A stretch of DNA of 64,000 bases. Source: Phycisphaerae bacterium (GTDB taxonomy: Bacteria > Planctomycetota > Phycisphaerae > UBA1845 > Fen-1342). This document shows, piece after piece, positions 8,874-16,670 of the stretch. Position 1 is the stretch's first letter, and each line of letters starts with the position of its first letter. The position numbers were made by a program, and so were the translations under genes. The stretch lies in assembly GCA_030428945.1 (NCBI GenBank), contig JAUIEC010000016.1, forward strand, positions 62,001 to 126,000, written 5' to 3'. Under the pieces are notes generated by a model that saw only the letters and a list, made by a program, of their open reading frames with translations, made no database searches and had not been told where the DNA came from.

Positions 8874-8944
8874 GAGCGATAGCGTACCTCTCTATCGCTC
8901 ATAATGGGATGTTTCTTGAGCGATAGAAGCTCTTTCTATCGCTC
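8874..8944 (-). promoter_or_regulatory. Two identical dyad operators upstream of the fic gene
   Basis: Four copies of the 9-base half site GAGCGATAG form two perfect inverted repeats: 8874-8882 with 8892-8900, and 8918-8926 with 8936-8944. Each has a 9-base spacer, and the dyads sit 44 bases apart. The proximal dyad abuts the fic start codon. On the minus strand the -10-like CATTAT lies between the dyads, so a bound protein would cover the -35 and the transcription start. Confidence 0.7.
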
Positions 8945-9000
8945 ACGGCGGACCAAATGGTCATTCTGACGCCTTCTCTCCGCAGGGTCGCAAACAGCGC

Positions 9001-9029
9001 TTGACTGATCGATTTTGCGCGTCCATACT
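9001..9029 (+). promoter_or_regulatory. Sigma-70-type promoter for the recombinase-ACP pair
   Basis: TTGACT (9001-9006), a 17-base spacer and CATACT (9024-9029), followed by ggag (9045-9048) and the ATG at 9055. This has the most consensus-like -35 of the promoters found in the window and is one of the few with a clear Shine-Dalgarno site. Confidence 0.55.
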
Positions 9030-9054
9030 GACACATAACTGATTGGAGTTGCGC

Positions 9055-9711
9055 ATGTGCCCGGCCCCCTGGGATCTGGATCGAAGCATGTTCCTCGCCG
9101 AGGCGGAGGTCGCCCGGCTCCTCCGGCACCTGCGTCGGGCGCAGGCCCCGCCGCGCGGGCTGGATCGGCTGGTCGTCGAGGTGCTGCTGTTCAGCGGGGT
9201 CCGCTGTTCCGAGTTCTGCCGGCTCGCCGTCCGCGATGTCGATGCCGACGCCCGCCGACCAAGCCTGACAGTGGTCGGTTCCCGAAACACCCAACGCTGC
9301 GTCTGGATCCCGCGCGGCGTCGGACGCCTGTTGGCGAAGTTCCTGCGGGACCAGCGGCCGGCGCTGCTGCCGGACGACATGGACCCGGACGACGTCTCGC
9401 AACCCGTGTTCTTCACGGAGCGCTTGCGCCCGTTCGAACGCACGGGTCTCTATCGCCGCGTGGTGCGAATCCTGACCGAAGTCGGACTCGGCGAGCGGGC
9501 CAGCGTGCAACTGCTCCGCCACACCTATGGATACCTCGCCTACCGCCGGACCGGCGGAAACCTCCTGTTCGTGCAGCGCCAACTCGGGCACGCACATCCC
9601 ATGATTACCAGCATCTACGCCCGGTTCGCGGAAGAGGACTATGCCGCGCTGGCGGATCAGGTCGCCGGCCAACCACGGGCGACAACCTCGAACAAAGGAG
9701 TCAAACCGTGA
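9055..9711 (+). CDS. Catalytic-domain-only tyrosine recombinase with altered active site
   Basis: The 218-residue protein contains only the C-terminal catalytic fold of the tyrosine recombinase/integrase family; the SAM-like core-binding domain (about 90 residues) is absent, as in FimB/FimE-type proteins. Visible active-site positions are R50 (SGVRCSE), R155 (LLRHTYG), H179 (QLGH) and nucleophile Y188 (SIYARF). Two canonical residues differ: the HxxR histidine is Q152, and the beta-hairpin lysine (GKGNKER in XerD) is S76-R77 in GSRNTQR. Start at ATG 9055 is set by ggag seven bases upstream; an in-frame TTG at 9043 also exists. Its TGA overlaps the GTG of the acyl carrier protein gene, so the two are co-translated. 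No attachment-site repeats were seen nearby. Confidence 0.8.
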   Translation: MCPAPWDLDRSMFLAEAEVARLLRHLRRAQAPPRGLDRLVVEVLLFSGVRCSEFCRLAVRDVDADARRPSLTVVGSRNTQRCVWIPRGVGRLLAKFLRDQRPALLPDDMDPDDVSQPVFFTERLRPFERTGLYRRVVRILTEVGLGERASVQLLRHTYGYLAYRRTGGNLLFVQRQLGHAHPMITSIYARFAEEDYAALADQVAGQPRATTSNKGVKP

Positions 9712-10091
9712 CAAATGCTGCAGCGGAACTGCAACCACTCGTGACCAGAATCGTCGCCGAAACCCTCTGCCTCGAGACGGACGAAGTCACCCCGGAGGCA
9801 CGGTTCTTCGCTGACCTCGACGGCGAGTCCATCGATCTGCTCGATCTTCAGTTCCGGATCGAGAAGGACCTGCACCGCGCCATGGACCTGAATGACACCT
9901 TCGGCTCGCGGATTGAACTGGATCAGACGGGAGAGGTGACCCCGGCCTCGCTCGAATGGCTGCGCCGAACGTATCCCTTTCTGGCGGTCGACGCCCTGGA
10001 ACGCCCCATCACCTCCGAGCGCCTCAAGGACCTCCTGACCGTCGGCACCATTGCCGAATTCGCCGCGCTGGCTGCCTCCCGACCAGCCTGA
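9708..10091 (+). CDS. Long-form acyl carrier protein
   Basis: The 127-residue acyl carrier protein has its phosphopantetheine serine at S41 in DGESIDLLDL, within the helix II pattern FFADLDGESIDLLDLQFRIE. A typical ACP is about 80 residues; this one has an insertion of about 45 residues between helices II and III (GEVTPASLEWLRRTYPF) before the final LKDLLTVGTIAEFAAL segment. The start is GTG 9708 with aaaggag at 9694-9700, overlapping the recombinase stop as GTGA. No ketosynthase, acyltransferase or phosphopantetheinyl transferase lies in the window, so the partner enzyme is unknown. The adjacent recombinase is an unexpected partner. Confidence 0.85.
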   Translation: MTNAAAELQPLVTRIVAETLCLETDEVTPEARFFADLDGESIDLLDLQFRIEKDLHRAMDLNDTFGSRIELDQTGEVTPASLEWLRRTYPFLAVDALERPITSERLKDLLTVGTIAEFAALAASRPA

Positions 10092-10215
10092 ACGCACGCC
10101 CGGCGCAGCGTCAGGCCTCAGCGAAGGTCCAGGAAACACGCAGGGACCACCAACCCGCGGCATCCCGCACCGGTTCCCGCCGCCGCCTGAACTCGCCGGA
10201 ATTGCCGCTTCGGCC

Positions 10216-10221
10216 TATACT
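10216..10221 (+). promoter_or_regulatory. -10 box TATACT, leaderless spacing
   Basis: TATACT ends exactly six bases before the ATG at 10228, placing the expected transcription start on the start codon. No good -35 was found at 17 bases. Confidence 0.35.
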
Positions 10222-10227
10222 TCCTCA

Positions 10228-11892
10228 ATGCGCAGCGAAGAAGACACCACGACGCCCGGCAATCGCCCGCTCCCGGCCCTGGCCGAGAAACTGCTGATCG
10301 TCGGGCTCGACGGGGCCACCTTCGACGTCCTCAACCCGATGATGGACGCCGGACTGATGCCCAACCTGAAGGCCTTCCTCGCGGCCGGCGCCTCCGGCAT
10401 CCTCGATTCGACCAAGCCGCCGATCACGCCGGCCGCGTGGACCACGTTCATGACCGGCAAGGGGCCGGGCCGGCACGGGATCATCGACTTCGAGAAGTAC
10501 CACGTCAGCGAGCACCGCCTGAGCTTCAACAGCACCTACGAGATCCGCGAAAAGACCATCTGGCAACTGCTCAGCGATCGCGGACTGAAGGTCGGCAGCG
10601 TCAACGTGCCGATGACCTACCCGCCGACCAAGGTCAACGGCTTCATGATCAGCGGCTTCGAAACGCCCAGCATCGACTCGGACTTCACCTATCCGAAGGA
10701 ACTCAAGCAGGAAATCCTCAAGGAACTCCCGACCTACAACTACCGCACCAACTGGCGCCGCAAGGCCCTCGGCGGTCTCGAGATCCTCAAGGAAAACCTC
10801 GACTACATCAGCGACAGCTTCGACCAGGGCTGGAAACTGACCCGCTTCTGCGGCGAAAAGTACGGCTGGGACGTCCTGATGGTCGTCTACAAACTCGTCG
10901 ACAACCTGCAGCACAAGGCCTGGAAATACCTCGACCCGCGGTTCAAGGACCGCTACCCCGAGGAAGCCCGCCTGTCGGCCGAATGCTTCGCCCGCCTCGA
11001 CGTCGCCCTCGGCAAGCTTTTCGAATACGCCCGCGCCAACGAAGCAATGGTCCTGATCATGTCCGACCACGGACACGGCAGCCTCGACGGAAAAGCCCAG
11101 CCCAACCTGCTGCTCAAACGCTGGGGCTACCTCAAACTCCGCACACCCTGGGAACAGGCCAGCCAGCGGGCCGGCCACTGGCTCTACCGCCTCCGCAAAG
11201 GAAAAGCCACACGCTTCGAACAGGGCGCCCGCGGCGTCGAACGCGAACTGGCCGTCGACTGGAGCCGCACCCGCGCCTGCGTCATGCACGCCGGCATCTA
11301 CGGCTTCCTCTACATCAACCTCGCCGGCCGCAGCCCGGTCGGGTGCGTCCCGCAATCCGACTACGAAAGCCTTCGCGACGAAATCGCCGAAAAACTGCGG
11401 GCCGAAACCGTCCGCTGGTACGACGGCTCCACCAAGCCCATCTTCCAGGAGATCCTCAAACCCGAGGAACTCTACGGCTGCAGCCGGGAAGACTATCCGG
11501 ACCTGCCCGACCTGCTGCTGAGCCCGCAGCCCGGACTGGCCGTCGTCCGCAAGATCCGCCGCAACCAGCCGGTCCGCTGGTGCCCCGAGTCGCGACTCGA
11601 GGGCACCCACCGCGTCGAAGGCGTCGTCGCCCTCGGGGGCCCGCACATCAAACCCGGAACCACCATCAGCGGAAACATCGTCGACATCACCCCCACCGCC
11701 CTGGCCGCCCTCGGCCTGCGAGTTCCCGTCGATATGGAAGGCCGGGTCCTGAGCGAGGCCTTCAGCACCGCCCCGACCGTCGAACGCGAACCCCCGCAGG
11801 CCCGCTCGGCCGAGGACCACGCCGAGGTCTACTCCGAGCAGGACCTGAAGGTCCTCGAGGAACGCCTGACCGAACTGGGCTACCTCGAATAA
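10228..11892 (+). CDS. Alkaline phosphatase superfamily phosphodiesterase/nucleotide pyrophosphatase-like protein
   Basis: The 554-residue protein opens its fold with LLIVGLDGATFDVLNPMMDA; the aspartate of GLDGATFD is the first metal ligand and the nucleophile region is PPITPAAWTTFMTGK (Thr/Ser in the ITP-AW-TFMTG motif). A second metal-binding motif is LIMSDHGHGS, with a further histidine late in GTHRVEGVVALGG. This matches the type I phosphodiesterase/nucleotide pyrophosphatase group of the AlkP superfamily, which hydrolyses phosphodiesters or transfers phospho-groups. No signal peptide is seen, so it is probably cytoplasmic. Charged residues dominate the end (EDHAEVYSEQDLKVLEERL). The substrate is unknown. 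Confidence 0.85.
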   Translation: MRSEEDTTTPGNRPLPALAEKLLIVGLDGATFDVLNPMMDAGLMPNLKAFLAAGASGILDSTKPPITPAAWTTFMTGKGPGRHGIIDFEKYHVSEHRLSFNSTYEIREKTIWQLLSDRGLKVGSVNVPMTYPPTKVNGFMISGFETPSIDSDFTYPKELKQEILKELPTYNYRTNWRRKALGGLEILKENLDYISDSFDQGWKLTRFCGEKYGWDVLMVVYKLVDNLQHKAWKYLDPRFKDRYPEEARLSAECFARLDVALGKLFEYARANEAMVLIMSDHGHGSLDGKAQPNLLLKRWGYLKLRTPWEQASQRAGHWLYRLRKGKATRFEQGARGVERELAVDWSRTRACVMHAGIYGFLYINLAGRSPVGCVPQSDYESLRDEIAEKLRAETVRWYDGSTKPIFQEILKPEELYGCSREDYPDLPDLLLSPQPGLAVVRKIRRNQPVRWCPESRLEGTHRVEGVVALGGPHIKPGTTISGNIVDITPTALAALGLRVPVDMEGRVLSEAFSTAPTVEREPPQARSAEDHAEVYSEQDLKVLEERLTELGYLE

Positions 11893-12251
11893 CGGCCCAC
11901 GGTGCCCGCCCGGGAACGGGAATCGGCCGGACGCGCACGGCAAACCGCCCGCCGGAGCCCCCGTTTCGGCCCGCCCGGCCATCACTTCGGCGGCCGCGTC
12001 TCGATTTCGAACCCCTGCCGGTCAAGGCCTTTACGAAAAAGGCCGCCGATTTCACGGTCCCGGAATGGAATATTCCTGCGCCGAAAATGGTATCCTTCTG
12101 GGGCGCAGGTCTTTCCCGACCCGGTGGACGGGCACCTGCAACCACAACCTGAATGCTGGTAACAATACGCCGGGATCAGGCCCGGCAGGGCGAACCACGC
12201 GGCGGGCCCGCTTTGCCCGACCCGCACAGAACGAGCAAGGAGATTGCATCC
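11893..12251 (+). other. Intergenic region, no gene seen
   Basis: About 360 bases without a supportable reading frame. It holds a short hairpin (aaggcctttacgaaaaaggc) near 12029 and a -10-like TATCCT at 12091-12096 without a convincing -35. A Shine-Dalgarno site (aaggag) sits just before the next gene. Confidence 0.5.
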
Positions 12252-13100
12252 ATGATCCGTAACCTGAGTACCGTAGCCACGATCGGCATGCTGATGGCCA
12301 GCAGCGCGCTGGCCCAGTGCAGCGACACCGCCAAGGCCAAGAGCAGCAGTTGCTGCGCCACCAAGACGCAGGTCGCCGACGCCAAGGCCGACGCCAAGGG
12401 CTGCTGCGCGACCAAGGCCCAGACCGCCAGCGCCGATGGCAAGTCCTGCTCGAGCAAGGCCACGCTGGCCAGCGCCGACGGCAAGTCCTGCACCGCCAAG
12501 GCGACCGACATGCCGGCCGAACTCGTCCTGATGCAGAAGATCGCCAAGCACGGCGGCCCGGCCATGACCTTCAAGGTCGGCGAGAAAGCCACCTGCTGCC
12601 CGATGGAAGCCGAGAAACTCGCGGCCGCCGACACCAAGCACGCCGTGCAGTTCGTCGTCAACGAAACGACCTTCGTCAGCAAGGCCGACGCCAAGATGGC
12701 CTACGCGACCGAGCTCGAGCGCTACCTCGAAGACCTGACGACCGTCCAGTTCGCCGTCGGCGACGATTGCACCCGCTGCCCGATGACCGCCAAGAAGATG
12801 GCCAGCACCGCCGGCAAGACCGTCCAGTATCGTCTCGGCTCGTTCAGCTTCGACGACATGGACAAGGCCAAGGCCCTCGCCGCGTCGGCCCGCAAGGCGG
12901 CCGAAGAAGTCAAGCTGGCCGCCCTGGTCGGTGAGAAGGAATACACCTGCACGACGACGGCCGGCAAGGTTGCCCAGACCGCCGGCAAGACGGTCGAGTA
13001 CAAGGTCGGTGGCATGAAGACGACCTGCAACAAGACCGCCGACCTGAACCTGAAGATGGCCAAGGTCGACGCCGCGCTGAACACGATCGCCAAGGGCTAA
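12252..13100 (+). CDS. Secreted Cys-rich triplicated-domain protein, possible metal binding
   Basis: The 282-residue product has a signal peptide ending ASSALAQ (about residue 22). A low-complexity Cys segment follows with CCATK twice and ADGKSC twice (residues about 34-80). Three related units of about 57 residues come next: one with FKVGEKATCCPMEAEKLA, one with FAVGDDCTRCPMTAKKMA and one with LVGEKEYTCTTTAGKVA, each followed by a beta-strand such as GKTVQYR or GKTVEYK and an amphipathic helix. The CCPM/CxxCPM signatures suggest a soft-metal site (copper or similar) in the first two units; the third has lost it. No named family is recognised. The ATG at 12252 follows a strong aaggag. A terminator follows at 13149. 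Confidence 0.8.
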   Translation: MIRNLSTVATIGMLMASSALAQCSDTAKAKSSSCCATKTQVADAKADAKGCCATKAQTASADGKSCSSKATLASADGKSCTAKATDMPAELVLMQKIAKHGGPAMTFKVGEKATCCPMEAEKLAAADTKHAVQFVVNETTFVSKADAKMAYATELERYLEDLTTVQFAVGDDCTRCPMTAKKMASTAGKTVQYRLGSFSFDDMDKAKALAASARKAAEEVKLAALVGEKEYTCTTTAGKVAQTAGKTVEYKVGGMKTTCNKTADLNLKMAKVDAALNTIAKG

Positions 13101-13148
13101 GCCCGGCGCCCCAGGCCCCTGGCTCGAACAGGGCACGCCTGAAACGAC

Positions 13149-13180
13149 AAGGGTCGGTCCTTAGGGGCCGGCCCTTTTCT
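13149..13180 (+). terminator. Rho-independent terminator
   Basis: A 12-pair stem, aagggtcggtcc with gggccggccctt (two G-T wobbles), and loop ttag, followed by ttct. It lies 48 bases after the Cys-rich gene stop. Confidence 0.75.
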
Positions 13181-13254
13181 GTTGCGGTCGTCAGAGTCGG
13201 ACAGGGACACAACTGCCGAGAGAAGCGCTGCCGTAATGGCAGGCTGAACATGGT

Positions 13255-14667
13255 CTATTCCGGAATCGCGACCAGGTCGTAGTCCTGCGTGTCCACGCAC
13301 TGCACGCGGATGATCTCGCCCGGTTCGGCGTCGCTGTCGGCCACCAGCGTGACCGCATCGACCTCCGGGGCCTGCCCGGGGTGGCGGGCGACCAGGCAGT
13401 TCTCGCTGACCTCATCCACCAGCACGTCGAACGACCGGCCGACGTAGCGCTGCGCCGCGGCGAAGCAGACTTCCTGCTGGGTCAGCATGAAGCGCTCGTA
13501 ACGCTCTTCGATGACCTGTGCTTCCAGTTGCTCCTTCATCCGACCGGCCGGCGTCTCGGGCTCGCGCGAGTAGCGGAACGCCCCGGCCGCGTCGAAGCCG
13601 AAGTCGCGGACGAAGTCGAGCAGTTCCTCGAACTCGCCCTCGGTCTCGCCGGGGAAGCCGACGATGAAGGTCGTGCGGATCGCGACGTCGGGAATCCCGT
13701 CGCGCAGCCGCTGCATCAGGTCCTCGGTCTGCTTCCGCGTCACGCGGCGGTGCATCCGTTTCAGCATGCGGTCGTTGATGTGCTGCAGCGGAATGTCGAT
13801 GTACTTGACCAGGCGGTCGCATTCCGCGATCGCCGCGATCATCTCGTCCGTCATGATCGACGGATAGACATACATCAGCCGCAGCCAGTCGAGCCCGTCC
13901 AGGTCCCGGTCCAGTTGCCGCAGCAGGCTCGCCAGCGTCAGGTCGCCGTGAATGTCCGTGCCGTAACTGGTCGTGTCCTGCCCCAGCAGCAGAATCTCAC
14001 GCGTGCCGTCGGCGATCAGTTCACGCCCCTCGGCCACCAGTTCATCCGGCGTCTTGCAGTGCATCGGCCCGCGGATCGACGGGATCGTGCAGAAGGTGCA
14101 CTTCTGGTTGCAGCCCTCGCTGATCCGCATGTACGCGTAGTGCCGCGGCGTCAGCCGCAGGCGACCCTGGTCCGACCACTGCTGGCCCGCGTGGTAGTCG
14201 CCCAGGAACGCGTCGACGGACTCGTCCCGATCCATCCGCCAGACCGCCCGGACGATGTCGTCGCGGTTGTTGACTCCGACCAGCGCGTCGACCTCCGGTA
14301 CCGCTTCCTGGATGCCGTGATCGTCTCGCTGCACCAGGCAGCCGGCCACCACGATCCGCTTCAGCTTGCCGGCCCGCTTCCGGGCGGCCAGGTCCCGCAG
14401 GATCTCGATCGCTTCGGTCCGCGAGGCTTCGAGGAACCCGCAGGTGTTGACCACGACCGTGTCGGCCAGGTCCTCGTCGGCGCTGATCGTCGCGCCGGAG
14501 GACGCCAGGTCGCCCAGCATCCGCTCGGAATCGACCAGGTTCTTCGAGCAGCCCAGCGAAACGAACGAGACCACCGGGGCCGGCCCCGACCAGTTCGCGA
14601 CCGGGGCCGCGGCCGCGCCGACGACCGGCAGTCCGACCGGGTCCTGCTTGTTCCTGTTGCTGGTCAT
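13255..14667 (-). CDS. rimO: Ribosomal protein S12 methylthiotransferase RimO
   Basis: The 470-residue radical SAM methylthiotransferase modifies an aspartate of ribosomal protein S12. The N-terminal MTTase domain has its three cluster cysteines in SLGCSKN (C40), NTCG (about 76) and VAGCL (about 110). The radical SAM cluster motif is CNQKCTFC at about 185-192, and a TRAM RNA-binding domain ends the protein (SFDVLVDEVSENCLVARHPG). SLGCSKNLVDSE is characteristic of RimO rather than MiaB. Start ATG 14667 has gaaggga upstream; the frame extends a further 59 codons but those lack homology to the family. The first 30 residues are a low-complexity extension. It stands alone, divergent from a PilZ gene. 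Confidence 0.93.
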   Translation of the reverse strand: MTSNRNKQDPVGLPVVGAAAAPVANWSGPAPVVSFVSLGCSKNLVDSERMLGDLASSGATISADEDLADTVVVNTCGFLEASRTEAIEILRDLAARKRAGKLKRIVVAGCLVQRDDHGIQEAVPEVDALVGVNNRDDIVRAVWRMDRDESVDAFLGDYHAGQQWSDQGRLRLTPRHYAYMRISEGCNQKCTFCTIPSIRGPMHCKTPDELVAEGRELIADGTREILLLGQDTTSYGTDIHGDLTLASLLRQLDRDLDGLDWLRLMYVYPSIMTDEMIAAIAECDRLVKYIDIPLQHINDRMLKRMHRRVTRKQTEDLMQRLRDGIPDVAIRTTFIVGFPGETEGEFEELLDFVRDFGFDAAGAFRYSREPETPAGRMKEQLEAQVIEERYERFMLTQQEVCFAAAQRYVGRSFDVLVDEVSENCLVARHPGQAPEVDAVTLVADSDAEPGEIIRVQCVDTQDYDLVAIPE

Positions 14668-14846
14668 CGCTGTTCCCTTCGAGCCGCCTGCCGGTCCGCA
14701 GCCCGGTAAATGTAGGGTCAAATGGAGGTTATCGCAATCTCCGCCTTCTGTGCGCAGCTTCCGATAATGCCCGAACCACATTCCGTTCAACACGCCCCGG
14801 CATCCGGCCGATGCATCAACATCTGCTCTGTGCAGTGGAGGCACCC

Positions 14847-15620
14847 TTGTCGAATCCGGCCGTCAAACTCGATCAAAGCGTCGATGACGTACTCGCCGAA
14901 ATCTGCAGTCGCGGACAGGCCGCCGAGATTCACTACTGGGAGCGGAACGAACCGCGAACGGCCCGCACGCAGTTCATTCAGCTTGACGACGATGTCATCC
15001 GGATCGCCAAGCCGCAGTGCATCGGCCGCGACGTGGTGATCCGGGTCGGGTCGCGCGTCACGATGTACTTCCCGTACTGCGGGGAGATCATGGCGTTCGA
15101 GACCGAGTTGAAGAACCCGACCGTGGTGTTCGAACTGAACCGGTCGAAGAAGATCATCGGGGTCGAGATCGCCCGGCCGCAGGGCCTGCTGCGTCAGCAG
15201 CGGCGTCACGACTACCGGATCACGCTGTCGCGGTACCACCTGAACATCCACATGCACGAGGCCGCTTTGGCGACAGGCAGCCAGTTGGCGCTCGCCACGC
15301 CGATCCCGGCCCGGCGGATGACCGGCCGGATGACCAACATTTCAGCGGCGGGCTTCGGGTTCCTGGTTCCGAAAGCGGGCTGCGTGCGGTTCAAGCTGTG
15401 GGATCTGTTCATCGCGAACTTCCAGTTGCCGGAGACGGAAACGCGGCTCTGGCTGCCGGCCCAGATCCGGCACGCGCGGCGGATCCATGACGGCGAGAAC
15501 GTGCAGATCGGCCTGCGCCTCGCGTACCAGGATCACCCCGACGTCCGCAAGCAGATCCCCTACCTGCAGCGCTTCATCCAGGCCGAACAACGGCGACAAC
15601 TGCAGCAGAAGAAGAGCTGA
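14847..15620 (+). CDS. PilZ-domain protein (YcgR-like c-di-GMP effector)
   Basis: A two-domain protein. The N-terminal part (to about residue 105) resembles the YcgR N-terminal domain. The C-terminal PilZ domain has the cyclic-di-GMP contacts QQRRHDYR (RxxxR-type) and NISAAGFG, matching (D/N)xSxxG. Such proteins bind c-di-GMP and brake flagellar rotation or alter surface behaviour; the flagellin gene in this window fits a motile host. I prefer the TTG start at 14847 because GTGGAGG lies five bases upstream; ATG at 14811 is in frame and would add 12 residues. The charged tail ends QRRQLQQKKS. It is convergent with lgt. Confidence 0.82.
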   Translation: MSNPAVKLDQSVDDVLAEICSRGQAAEIHYWERNEPRTARTQFIQLDDDVIRIAKPQCIGRDVVIRVGSRVTMYFPYCGEIMAFETELKNPTVVFELNRSKKIIGVEIARPQGLLRQQRRHDYRITLSRYHLNIHMHEAALATGSQLALATPIPARRMTGRMTNISAAGFGFLVPKAGCVRFKLWDLFIANFQLPETETRLWLPAQIRHARRIHDGENVQIGLRLAYQDHPDVRKQIPYLQRFIQAEQRRQLQQKKS

Positions 15621-15772
15621 ACCCCGCAGTCTGGTGCCACTGCTGCTCTTGCGCAGCGTCTTCCCCAAGCGAGTTGCCCCCAGCGACTGACGGAACTGCC
15701 ACGCGGTGCGGCATCGACGCTCGACACCACCGCGGCGGACGAGAGCGCGGGTTACGGCGCCGATGACGCACC

Positions 15773-16528
15773 CTACGATCGTGCGCTGTCGTCAGCGATT
15801 TGCGGTCGAGGCGCGGAATGGACCAGATCCTCCGACGCGCGGCGCCGGACCGCGAACCGCCATACCCCGAAGACCACGACGCAAACGGCCACGAACTGGT
15901 AGGCGGACAGCCACGGCGTCCACCAGGTCGTCTCGCGCCAGGCCTCGTGCACCAGGCGGAAGACCCCGTACGCGACCAGGTACAGGTGAAACCACTGTCC
16001 CGGCAGCCAGCGGCGGCGCAGCGCGATCATCGTCACGCCCGCGAACGCCAGGTTGAACGCCGCCTCCACCAGCGCCGCCGGCCAGCGGAACGTGCCGGAC
16101 GCATCAAGCACCGCGTACCAGGCCGGCCCGCATGCGACCCCCTGGCAGCAACCGTGCAGAAAGCAGCCGAGTCGGCCCACCGCCAGCCCGAACGCGACCG
16201 CGACCGCGAACCCGTCCCCGGTCGGCGCCCGGTAGTCCTCGGCCCGCTTGGCCCACTCCACCCCGATATAACCACCAAGCAGCCCCCCCAGCACCGAACG
16301 CCCGACGAGCGCATCGCGCCAGACCTGCGGATGCTGCCAGCGCAACGGCCAGTCCACCAGCAGGAAGACCAGCTTCGCGCCGACCACCGCACCGATCAGC
16401 CCGCCGATGAAGACCAGCGGCGGAATCCCCCGCGTACTGCGCAGCCGCGACCAGATCACCGCGCTGACCACCAGGCCGGCCAGCATCGCGGCCGTGTACC
16501 AGGGCTGACCGGACAGGGGAAACGTCAT
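15773..16528 (-). CDS. lgt: Prolipoprotein diacylglyceryl transferase (Lgt-family)
   Basis: A polytopic inner-membrane enzyme that moves diacylglycerol from phosphatidylglycerol to the lipobox cysteine of prelipoproteins. The 251-residue protein has about seven hydrophobic helices. Family markers are SVLGGLLGGYIGVEWAK (the HGGL-like region) and GRLGCFLHGCCQG, corresponding to the GRxGNFxNGE segment of E. coli Lgt; the Cys-rich HGCC form is a variant I associate with Lgt-like proteins outside Proteobacteria. Start ATG 16528 begins the first helix region; 21 additional in-frame codons upstream are polar and less likely. Several lipobox proteins in this window (24377, 43703) would be substrates. 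Confidence 0.85.
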   Translation of the reverse strand: MTFPLSGQPWYTAAMLAGLVVSAVIWSRLRSTRGIPPLVFIGGLIGAVVGAKLVFLLVDWPLRWQHPQVWRDALVGRSVLGGLLGGYIGVEWAKRAEDYRAPTGDGFAVAVAFGLAVGRLGCFLHGCCQGVACGPAWYAVLDASGTFRWPAALVEAAFNLAFAGVTMIALRRRWLPGQWFHLYLVAYGVFRLVHEAWRETTWWTPWLSAYQFVAVCVVVFGVWRFAVRRRASEDLVHSAPRPQIADDSARS

Positions 16529-16573
16529 ACCGGGCCCGCGATGATCCCGCCTCGACAGGCAGTCCAGGAATCG

Positions 16574-16607
16574 AAAGGGCCCCCGGCGCACGCGCGCCGA
16601 GGGCCCT
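16574..16607 (-). terminator. Terminator downstream of the alpha/beta hydrolase gene
   Basis: On the minus strand the stem agggccctcggcgc pairs with gcgccgggggccct and is followed by ttcgatt. It is nearly identical to the terminator after sat at 37738. Confidence 0.65.
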
Positions 16608-16670
16608 GCCGAAAGTGAAAGGGTGAGACCGCCGGCACCCGACCGTTCACGCCTTCACGTGGTCACGCTG

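Noticed and set aside
7686..10091. A defined integrative island bounded by att repeats
   Set aside because: No direct repeats were found at plausible borders and no tRNA end is present; the patch is only suggested by gene content.
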